Assembly (NCBI GenBank): GCA_036005845.1
Contig: DASYQD010000007.1
Location: 1 to 14,010, forward strand
DNA length: 14,010 nucleotides
Source of the DNA: DASYQD01 sp036005845
GTDB taxonomy: Bacteria > Acidobacteriota > Thermoanaerobaculia > Multivoradales > JAIOJS01
Reading direction: 5' to 3'
Shown: one piece after another, positions 1-5,834 of the stretch
Position numbering within the stretch: the stretch's first letter is position 1
Layout of the letters: every line of letters starts with the position of its first letter
The notes under the pieces: model-generated
The model's database searches: none
Told to the model about the DNA's origin: nothing
Seen by the model: only the letters and a program-made list of their open reading frames with translations
Position numbers and translations under genes: made by a program

Positions 1-568
1 GGATCTGCTCGGGCGCCATGTAATACGGCGTGCCGTAGACGTCGGTGTCGAGCGTCGCCGCGGGGTCCTCGCTGCGGGCGATGCCGAAGTCGGTGATCTT
101 CACCCGCCCTTCGGGGGTGACGAGGACGTTGCCGGGCTTGACGTCGCGGTGGACGATGCCGCGCGCGTGCAGGTGGTCGAGCGCCGAGGCGATCTGCGCC
201 ACCTGCGGTGCCACCTCGTGAAGCTGCATCGGCCCGCGCTCGCGCATGCGCGCGTCGAGCCCCTGCCCCTCGACGTACTCCATGACGATGTGGAAGCTGT
301 CGTCGTCGGGGTTCTCCACCACGTCGTAGATGGTGATGATGCTGGGGTGCGACAACGTCCCGGCGCGCTGCGCCTCGCGCAGCGAGCGGCGGCGCAGGAC
401 TCCCGAGTCCGCGGGGCCGGCGTCCTCGCTGAACGGCGCCCGGAAGGTCTTGATCGCCACCATGCGCCCGAGCGCGGTGTCGCGGGCCAGGAACACGGTG
501 CCCATGGCGCCGCGGCCGAGCTCGCGGATGACCTCATAACGGCCGATGAGTGTCGACGCCGGCATCAT
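1..568 (-). CDS. Hanks-type serine/threonine protein kinase, N-terminal part (runs off the left edge)
   Basis: This frame is open from an ATG at 568 to the window edge, giving 189 residues of a eukaryotic-like Ser/Thr kinase domain. Visible motifs are the glycine-rich loop GRGAMG (residues 18-23), the ATP-binding Lys in VAIK (K40), the catalytic loop HRDVKPGN (140-147, base D142), the metal-binding DFG (160-162) and the activation-segment end GTPYYMAPEQ (179-188). All key residues are intact, so an active kinase that phosphorylates Ser/Thr on partner proteins is expected. The domain starts about nine residues from the N-terminus, as usual in bacterial cytosolic or membrane-anchored kinases. 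The part that would show a transmembrane segment or sensor domain is outside the window. There are two adjacent ATGs (568 and 565) and no clear Shine-Dalgarno, so the exact start is uncertain by one codon. selD lies 107 bp upstream on the same strand with a small hairpin between them, and no functional link is evident. Confidence 0.95.
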   Translation of the reverse strand, partial: MMPASTLIGRYEVIRELGRGAMGTVFLARDTALGRMVAIKTFRAPFSEDAGPADSGVLRRRSLREAQRAGTLSHPSIITIYDVVENPDDDSFHIVMEYVEGQGLDARMRERGPMQLHEVAPQVAQIASALDHLHARGIVHRDVKPGNVLVTPEGRVKITDFGIARSEDPAATLDTDVYGTPYYMAPEQI

Positions 569-632
569 GGGAAGGTCGAAGAATGAAAGCACCGCCGGGC
601 AGGAGGGGCGGCGGCAACGTAAGTCTAACAGC

Positions 633-651
633 GACAGCGACGCGCGCTGTC
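633..651 (-). terminator. Small hairpin between selD and the kinase gene
   Basis: A perfect 7-bp inverted repeat (GACAGCG / CGCTGTC) with a 5-nt loop lies 25 bp past the selD stop codon. On the minus strand a short T-containing stretch (TGTTAGACTT) follows, but there is no real U-tract. It could attenuate or end selD transcription, or be chance in GC-rich DNA. Confidence 0.25.
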
Positions 652-675
652 CGCTCGACGGTTGTGCATGCGGAG

Positions 676-1770
676 CTAGACGATCTCGAGGCGCGCCGGC
701 CCGGGTAGCACCTCACCGATCGTCGCCGCGCGATGGCCGGCGGCGAGCAGGGCCTGCAGCAACGCGCCGGCGTTCCCGGCCGGCGCCGACAGCAGCAATC
801 CGCCGGAGGTCTGCGGGTCGACGAGGAGGTCGCGCTGCGCCGCGGTGAGCTCGCGCCGTACGGTGAGCGCGGGCTCGACGTTGCGGCGGTTGGGCGTCGT
901 GCAGCCAGTGGTGACGCCGGCGGCGGCGAGGTCGAAGAAACGCTCGTGCACCGGCAGCGCGTCGAAGACGATACGCAGCGCGACGCCGGAGCCCTTCGCC
1001 ACGTTCCAGGCGTGGCCGAGGAGACCGAAGCCGGTGACGTCGGTGGCGGCGGTGGCGCCGTGCTCGAGCGCCAGGCGCGCGGCGACGTCGTTGAGCCGCT
1101 CCATCTCCAACAGCGCGGGCTCGAGGGCGGCCTCGTCGATCTTGTCGAACTTGAAGGCGTTGATGAGCACGCCGGTGCCGAGCGGCTTGGTGAGCAGCAG
1201 GCGGTCGCCGGCGCGGGCCCCGGCGTTGGTCAGCAGTCGCTGCGGGTCCGCCTCGCCGATCGCGGCGAGCCCGAACTTGAGCTCGGCGTCGGCGACCGAG
1301 TGGCCGCCGAGCAGCGCCGCGCCCGCCTCGGCCAGCGCATCGGCGGCGCCGCGCAGGATCTCGCCGGCGACGCCGTCGGGCAGGTCCTTGGGGAAGCAGC
1401 AGAGGTTGAGCGCGAAGAGCGGCCGTCCGCCCATCGCGTAGACGTCGGACAGTGAGTTGGCGGCGGCGACGCGCCCGAAGCGGCGGGGGTCGTCGCAGGC
1501 CGGAGTGATGAAGTCCGCGGTGGCGACGAGGGCGCGGCCGGTGCGCCCGTTCTGAACATCCGGGAGTAGATACACGCCGGCATCGTCGGAGGTCTCCGGG
1601 CCCACGAGCACCCGGCCCTGACCTCCGCTGCCCGCGGTGGGATTGCCCGCCGCGGACGGTGCCACGAGCGGCGCGATGAGCGCGAAGAGGTCCCCCGGAC
1701 CGATCTTCGCCGCTCAACCGCCCGTCGTGGCACACGCGGTGAGGCGGAACTTCCGCCGGAACAACGCCAT
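676..1770 (-). CDS. selD: Selenide, water dikinase (selenophosphate synthetase), itself a selenoprotein with in-frame UGA
   Basis: SelD makes selenophosphate from selenide and ATP, the selenium donor for selenocysteine and selenouridine. From the ATG at 1770 the frame reads 364 residues if the TGA at 1716-1714 is decoded as selenocysteine (Sec19). The context is RLTACATTGG-Sec-AAKIGPGDL, which matches the family's N-terminal catalytic motif: Sec/Cys two residues before the essential Lys (U19-A-A-K22; E. coli C17 and K20). Further family motifs are SDDAG (61-65), TADF (84-87), the GGHSV segment, TDVTGFGLLGH and DPQTSGG (from 318). The total length is close to the usual 345-350. A GTG at 1665 would give an uninterrupted 329-residue frame but would delete the catalytic Sec/Lys loop, so that start is rejected. 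A SECIS-like hairpin lies directly after the TGA. A TACAAT sits 10 nt upstream of the ATG and no Shine-Dalgarno is seen. Confidence 0.93.
1682..1710 (-). promoter_or_regulatory. Bacterial SECIS-like element for the selD UGA codon
   Basis: On the minus strand, starting 3 nt after the TGA, a two-part hairpin can be drawn. The lower stem is GCGAAGA / TCTTCGC (7 bp, 1710-1704 with 1688-1682). A two-base TC bulge on the 5' side (1703-1702) follows, then an upper stem GGTCC / GGACC (1701-1697 with 1693-1689) with a G-rich loop. Opening the last pair gives a CGGGG loop. The loop lies about 20 nt after the U of the UGA. A bulged U, a short upper helix and a GG-containing apical loop at this distance are the known bacterial SECIS requirements for SelB binding, as in E. 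coli fdhF. Pairing was found by reading, not by folding software. Confidence 0.8.
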
Positions 1771-1830
1771 GCCGCCGGCGATTGTATGGCGCTCGCTCGC
1801 ACTCGTCGCTGCTGTTACGGTTCACTGGCG

Positions 1831-2058
1831 ATGGAGATGTTCGTCGAGCCACCGCCGCAACGTCCCGCGCTGCCGGTTTGGCTGCGGCTGCTTCCGCTAT
1901 TGCTCATTGCCGTCCTCGTCGCCCTCGGCTCGGCGGTCGAGGCGATTCGCTTCGGCGCACTGTTGTGGAGCAGCAAGCTGCCGATCGTCCTCCTCCTTGC
2001 GTGGGCCGCGGTCCGCATCACGGTGTGGCGGCGATACCCGCGCAACTCAGCTTCCTGA
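1831..2058 (+). CDS. Small two-helix membrane protein, function unknown
   Basis: A 75-residue protein is predicted from the ATG at 1831; a second ATG at 1837 is also possible. After a Pro-rich polar start (EPPPQRPALP), residues about 16-35 and 43-62 are strongly hydrophobic and would span the membrane, with a basic C-terminal tail (WRRYPRN). No family is recognised. An ATG at 1786 in the same frame would add an Arg/Cys-rich, unconvincing leader, so it was not used. The gene is divergent from selD (60 bp between starts) and ends 12 bp before the next plus-strand membrane-protein gene, which suggests cotranscription. No Shine-Dalgarno is seen; TACGGT lies 9 nt before the ATG. It is short and unrecognised, so it may not be a real gene, but its position in a membrane-protein cluster supports it. 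Confidence 0.5.
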   Translation: MEMFVEPPPQRPALPVWLRLLPLLLIAVLVALGSAVEAIRFGALLWSSKLPIVLLLAWAAVRITVWRRYPRNSAS

Positions 2059-2070
2059 CCGCGGCACACC

Positions 2071-2673
2071 ATGCATTTCTTCTTCGAGCTGCTCACCGTC
2101 GCCTTCACCGCGCTGACGGGCTGGCACGCCTGGCGGCTGCGCGGCGGCGACGGGCTGTGGCTGTTCAGCAGCCTGCTCGTGCTGGGAACGTTGCGCGAGA
2201 ACTTCGTCGCCTTGGCGCAGTGGCTCTACGGCTTCGCACCGCTGCGGCTGCGCGCCGGCGCCGCGCCGATGATCGCCGCCGTCGTCTGGGCCTTCAGCAT
2301 CTACGCGGCGCTCTGCTGGGTCGAGGAGGTGAGCGGGGAGCAGTGGCGGGTCGCTGGCTGGCGGCCGACATGGCGATTCTTCGTCCTGGTCGCGATCTTC
2401 ATGATGGCGCTCGCCTGCCTCTACGAGCCCTTCCTCGCCTTGATCCGGATGGCGCGCTGGGAAGAGGGGACGTGGAAGATGGGCGGAGTGCCGGTGATCG
2501 CGCTCGTCGGCTACCCATCGCTGGCAGTGGCGTTTCTCGCCGCATTCGCCGCGCTGGGACGCCGACTGCGGCGCGGCGGTCCGCTGCTCGCCGGCCTTGC
2601 CGTCATGGTGCCGCTGCTCGCCTTCGCGCACGCTTGGGGTTTGCAGGCTTTGAAGCGCGCGCTCGGCTGGTAG
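2071..2673 (+). CDS. Multi-pass integral membrane protein, function unknown
   Basis: A 200-residue, very hydrophobic protein with about five or six membrane segments (roughly 1-18, 29-50, 64-84, 102-124, 138-162 and 171-190). Conspicuous polar or charged residues sit next to the helices: LREN (41-44), WVEE (83-86), YEPF (118-121) and WEEGTWKMGGVP (130-141). Acidic and aromatic residues at helix ends followed by a GVP turn loosely recall the CruF/DUF422 carotenoid-biosynthesis membrane family. I see no diagnostic motif, so function is left open. The gene starts 12 bp after the small membrane-protein gene and is followed 60 bp later by a larger membrane protein, consistent with one transcription unit of three membrane proteins. 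No Shine-Dalgarno precedes the ATG. Confidence 0.75.
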   Translation: MHFFFELLTVAFTALTGWHAWRLRGGDGLWLFSSLLVLGTLRENFVALAQWLYGFAPLRLRAGAAPMIAAVVWAFSIYAALCWVEEVSGEQWRVAGWRPTWRFFVLVAIFMMALACLYEPFLALIRMARWEEGTWKMGGVPVIALVGYPSLAVAFLAAFAALGRRLRRGGPLLAGLAVMVPLLAFAHAWGLQALKRALGW

Positions 2674-2733
2674 CGCTCCGGGCGGCTACCGCCGAACAGA
2701 TGCGCTGCGGCACGGCGCCGCTAACATCGCGCG

Positions 2734-4113
2734 GTGATCGATGGTGCCGCTGGCACACGGGCGCCGTGGTGGTCGCTCGCCGCCGTGCCGCTGTTCGCGA
2801 TCGGCCTCTGGACGCTGGCGGCCGACGTGCCGGGCTGGAACGCGGTCTGGTACCTCTTCGCGTGGTACTCCTGGCTGCTCGGGCTCGACGCCGCGGTGTA
2901 CGCGCTCGCCGGGCGCTCATGGATGGTCGAGCAGGGGGGCCGCCGGCTGCTCGCGATGCTGCTGGTGTCGGTGCCGTTCTGGTACGTCTACGAGGCCTAC
3001 AACCTGCGGCTGGAGAACTGGTACTACGTCTTCGCGCTGCGCGACGACCGCCTGCAGCTCGTGGTCTCGATCCTTGCCTTCGCCACTGTGCTGCCGGCGT
3101 GTTTCCTTCACGCTGAGCTGATCGCGGCGGCGAGGCTCTTCGAACACGTGAGCTGGCGGCCCCTGCGCGTCGACCGCACGCTCGAGCTGACCATCGGCGG
3201 CCTCGGCATCGCTTCGCTCGCGGCGCCGCTCATCTGGCCGCGTTGGGCTTTCTGGCTGGTGTGGGGTGCGACGCTCTGGCTGCCCGAGCTCGCCAACTGG
3301 CGCCGCGGCGGCGAGTCGCTGCTGCGCGACCTGTCGCGCGGCCGGCCGCAGCGTCTCCTGCGCCTCCTCGAGGGCGGCCTCCTCGCCGGCCTCGTCTGGG
3401 AGCTCTTCAACTTCTGGGCGCGCTGCAAGTGGATCTACACCGTGCCCTTCTTCGACCGCCTCAAGCTCTTCGAGATGCCGCTCCTCGGCTTCCTCGGCTT
3501 CCCGCCGCTGGCCGTCGGCGCGTTCGCGACCTGGTCGCTGCTGCTGCCCGTCGCCGATTGCGATGTCGCGATCGACCGTGAGGCTTCGTTCGACCGCGGC
3601 GCGGCGCCGCAGTCGCGGCGATCGCTGCGTAAGCCGCTGCTCATTCTCGCCGCTGTCGTCGCCCCGATGTTCTGCCTCCAAGTCTTTCGCCACGTGCTCC
3701 TCGACACCGTGCGCTCCCGCCGGCCGCTCCTCGGCGAGCTCGCCGGCATGAGCGCCGACGACACCGCGTCTCTCGAACGCGCCGGAATCCCGTCCCCCGA
3801 ACGCCTCGAACGCGCCGTGGCGCAGCGAGGTCCAGCCGCAGTCGCCGACGCCGCGCACGTTCCGCTCGCCACGTTGGAACCTGCCGCTCGCCAGGCCGCG
3901 CTCGCCATCCACAAAGGCATGGGCTCCCGCGCCGCCGCGCAACTCATCGAGATCGGCGTGCCGGACGTCGCGACCCTCGGCCGTCAAAACGCCGCCACCC
4001 TGGCAGCCAGACTCCAGGCCCTAGGCGACCGCACCGACGGCGACATGCCGCGCCTCGCCGAGCTGCAGGTCTGGATAGAAGCCGCTCGCGGCCGCACGAG
4101 GCCGCGAAGATAG
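2734..4113 (+). CDS. Membrane protein with duplicated transmembrane module and C-terminal DUF4332-like helix-hairpin-helix domain
   Basis: A 459-residue protein with a GTG start. Residues 12-275 hold about seven or eight hydrophobic segments. The module appears twice: residues 38-99 (ending YEAYNLRLENWYYV) and 170-237 (ending WELFNFWARCKWIYTV) share W-rich helices followed by E-x-x-N, then W-x-Y-x-V. The second copy continues into FEMPLLGFLGFPPLAVGAF (246-264). A last membrane helix (301-317) leads to a soluble domain (331-451) with two helix-hairpin-helix-like units, LLGELAGMSADDTASLERAGI and the QLIEIGVPDVATLG region, ending in PRLAELQVWIEAAR. That order matches DUF4332, a tandem HhH domain often assumed to bind DNA or protein. 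The GTG at 2734 has TAACAT 6 nt upstream and no Shine-Dalgarno. The gene converges on the ketoacyl synthase gene, 10 bp away. Function is unknown. Confidence 0.85.
   Translation: MIDGAAGTRAPWWSLAAVPLFAIGLWTLAADVPGWNAVWYLFAWYSWLLGLDAAVYALAGRSWMVEQGGRRLLAMLLVSVPFWYVYEAYNLRLENWYYVFALRDDRLQLVVSILAFATVLPACFLHAELIAAARLFEHVSWRPLRVDRTLELTIGGLGIASLAAPLIWPRWAFWLVWGATLWLPELANWRRGGESLLRDLSRGRPQRLLRLLEGGLLAGLVWELFNFWARCKWIYTVPFFDRLKLFEMPLLGFLGFPPLAVGAFATWSLLLPVADCDVAIDREASFDRGAAPQSRRSLRKPLLILAAVVAPMFCLQVFRHVLLDTVRSRRPLLGELAGMSADDTASLERAGIPSPERLERAVAQRGPAAVADAAHVPLATLEPAARQAALAIHKGMGSRAAAQLIEIGVPDVATLGRQNAATLAARLQALGDRTDGDMPRLAELQVWIEAARGRTRPRR
4086..4107. terminator. Hairpin at the convergent 3' ends of the membrane/HhH and ketoacyl synthase genes
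   Basis: A perfect 8-bp inverted repeat (TCGCGGCC / GGCCGCGA) with a 6-nt loop ends four bases before the TAG at 4111. It lies inside the last codons of the plus-strand gene and beyond the stop of the converging minus-strand gene. No T-tract follows on either strand, so an intrinsic terminator is only a guess. It may act as a bidirectional pause or 3'-end stabilising structure. Confidence 0.3.
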
Positions 4114-4123
4114 CCGCTTGAGC

Positions 4124-5722
4124 TCAGCTCCAGCGCCGGCAGATGACGCAGGAGTTGATGCCGCCGACGCCCATGCTGATCTTGCCGGTGACCTTGCCTT
4201 CGATGGGTACGGGTTGATCGCGGACCAGCCGCTTGACGTGCGGCTGGATGAGCGGGTGGAGCTCGTCCTCGGAGACGTGCACGGGCGGTAGCAGGCCCTT
4301 CGCGACTCCCAGCTGTTGCGCGGTGAGCTCCCAGCCGCCGCAGACGGACATGCCGTGGCCGAAGGTGCCCTTGCGCGCCGTGATCGCCTTCGCTTCCGGG
4401 AACACGGACAGCGCGGTCAGCAGCTCGGTCCAGTCGCCGGGCGTGGCGGTGGCGTGCATGTCCCACGCGGCGACGTCGGCCGGCGTGACGCCCGCCTCGC
4501 GCAGCGCCTGCAGGATGGCGTTGCGCGGTCCTTCTTCCGACGGCGTGATGATGTGGTCGGCGTCGGAGCTGGTGCCGACGCCGAGGATCTCGAGCCCGAC
4601 CGGCTTCATGCCGAGGCCCATCAGGTAGTCGGCGTCGCCGACGATCCACACGCAGGAGCCGCCGCCGACGTGGGTGCCGCGCATCCCCGTCAGCGGCTTC
4701 GAGACCTCGCCGTGCGTGGCCAGCACGCGCGCGTTGAAGAAGGCGCCGACGACGAGCGGGTGCGGCGGACCGTCGGTGGTGCCGACGACCACCGCCTTCG
4801 CCTGGCCGAGGCGGATGGCGTTCTCCGCCAGCTTGAGGCAGACGCCGAAGCTTGCGCACGCTCCCACGGGCGCCATCGACATGCCGGTGATGCCGCCGAG
4901 GATGGAGATCTGCGCCGCCGAGATGTTGGGGATGTTCCACAAGAGCTTGGCGTCGACGCTCGTCCATGGCTCGGGCGGGCAGCCGTAGCGCTGGTTGAGC
5001 TTGCGCCGCGCCGCCACCTTGCGGCGGATGACGTTGCCCTTGCTGCTCTCGACGTCGGCGCCCACCCCTTCGGCCTCGATCTGGCGCGCCTCGGCCAGGT
5101 AGTCGCGCAGGCTCGAGCTGTGGTCGATCCAGAAGTGGAACCAGGCGTCGAGCGCGTCGTCGAGCTCGGGGTCCTCGGGCGCGAGGTCGGCGGGATCGGG
5201 CGGCGCGCCGAGCGTCTCGCGCTGCTGCGCCCGCTCGTCGGCGCCGAGCGCGCGGTAGGCCGCCAGCGCCGGGTTGTGCTGCTCGTGGCACCAGAAGCGG
5301 TCCCAATGGCGCTGCGCGTGGTGGTAGTGCACCGACAGGTCGTAGATGACCGAGAGGTCGCCGAGCCCGGTCGCCACGTAGACGTGCGCCTGCGTGCCGA
5401 GGTCGCGCAGCACCTCGTCGATGCCGGGGTTCTGCTGGAGCGATTGGATGAAGGCGCCGATGGCGAACTTGCAGTTGGGCCCCATCTTCTCGTCGAGCTG
5501 CGCGAACTTGCGCGGCTCGAAGTGGGCGTCGATCCACGGCTTGTAGTCGGCGAAGTCGAACTCCGGCTTGCCGACGAGGAAGTTGCTGGGGCCGAAGCCG
5601 CGGAAGGGCGACAGCCAGTTGCCCGCTTCCGAGAGGTTGCGCTCGAACGCCTCGACGTTGGGCGAGCGCGGCGCCACGATGCCCCAGCCGAAGACGCCGA
5701 TCCGTGGTCGCTGCGTGTCCAT
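4124..5722 (-). CDS. Long beta-ketoacyl-ACP synthase (FabB/FabF-type thiolase fold)
   Basis: A 532-residue condensing enzyme, expected to join an acyl group on the active-site Cys with malonyl-ACP. The Cys-His-His triad is complete: C289 in MAPVGACASF, H423 in WDMHATATPGDWTE (the HGTGT.ND..E equivalent) and H456 in KGTFGHGMSVCGG, with the supporting K451. The C-terminus SMGVGGINSCVIC matches the usual GFGG.N strand. Ordinary FabF is about 410 residues with its Cys near 163. Here about 125 extra residues precede the Cys, mostly a charged, aromatic stretch at 125-260. The ATG at 5722 begins MDTQRPRIGVFGWGIVAPRS, a proper first beta strand, so upstream in-frame extensions were not used. No ACP, ketoreductase or acyltransferase gene is adjacent, so fatty-acid versus secondary-metabolite use cannot be decided. 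It is divergent from kynureninase with a 112-bp gap. Confidence 0.9.
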   Translation of the reverse strand: MDTQRPRIGVFGWGIVAPRSPNVEAFERNLSEAGNWLSPFRGFGPSNFLVGKPEFDFADYKPWIDAHFEPRKFAQLDEKMGPNCKFAIGAFIQSLQQNPGIDEVLRDLGTQAHVYVATGLGDLSVIYDLSVHYHHAQRHWDRFWCHEQHNPALAAYRALGADERAQQRETLGAPPDPADLAPEDPELDDALDAWFHFWIDHSSSLRDYLAEARQIEAEGVGADVESSKGNVIRRKVAARRKLNQRYGCPPEPWTSVDAKLLWNIPNISAAQISILGGITGMSMAPVGACASFGVCLKLAENAIRLGQAKAVVVGTTDGPPHPLVVGAFFNARVLATHGEVSKPLTGMRGTHVGGGSCVWIVGDADYLMGLGMKPVGLEILGVGTSSDADHIITPSEEGPRNAILQALREAGVTPADVAAWDMHATATPGDWTELLTALSVFPEAKAITARKGTFGHGMSVCGGWELTAQQLGVAKGLLPPVHVSEDELHPLIQPHVKRLVRDQPVPIEGKVTGKISMGVGGINSCVICRRWS

Positions 5723-5743
5723 GTGATGGGGTCGCTGCGTGTC
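5706..5743. repeat. 14-bp direct repeat (24-bp period) around the ketoacyl synthase start codon
   Basis: GGTCGCTGCGTGTC occurs at 5706-5719 and again at 5730-5743, 24 bp (eight codons) apart. On the minus strand one copy encodes DTQRP just after the ATG and the other would encode DTQRP upstream of it in the same frame. This looks like a small local duplication across the translation start. Confidence 0.7.
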
Positions 5744-5820
5744 GCCGCGCGGAGGGAGCCGAGCGCGAAGCGCCGATCTTACACAGGAGCGGGTGGCGCG
5801 ATCCCGAGAGCCCGCCGCAC

Positions 5821-5826
5821 TAGACT
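5821..5826 (+). promoter_or_regulatory. Possible -10 element (TAGACT) just upstream of the kynureninase start
   Basis: TAGACT fits TANNNT and ends 8 nt before the ATG at 5835, so transcription would begin at or very near the start codon. No Shine-Dalgarno and no good -35 are visible. Chance is a real alternative. Confidence 0.3.
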
Positions 5827-5834
5827 GCGGCGCG

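Noticed and set aside
1665..1716. TGA in front of the 329-residue selD frame read as a normal stop or a pseudogene lesion.
   Set aside because: The codons on both sides of the TGA encode conserved SelD catalytic-loop residues at the right spacing, and a SECIS-like hairpin follows, so recoding explains it better than a broken gene or a start at 1665.
713..1852. A 379-residue minus-strand frame overlapping selD.
   Set aside because: It is a frame-shifted reading of selD, almost entirely Arg/Ala/Gly, without any family motif.
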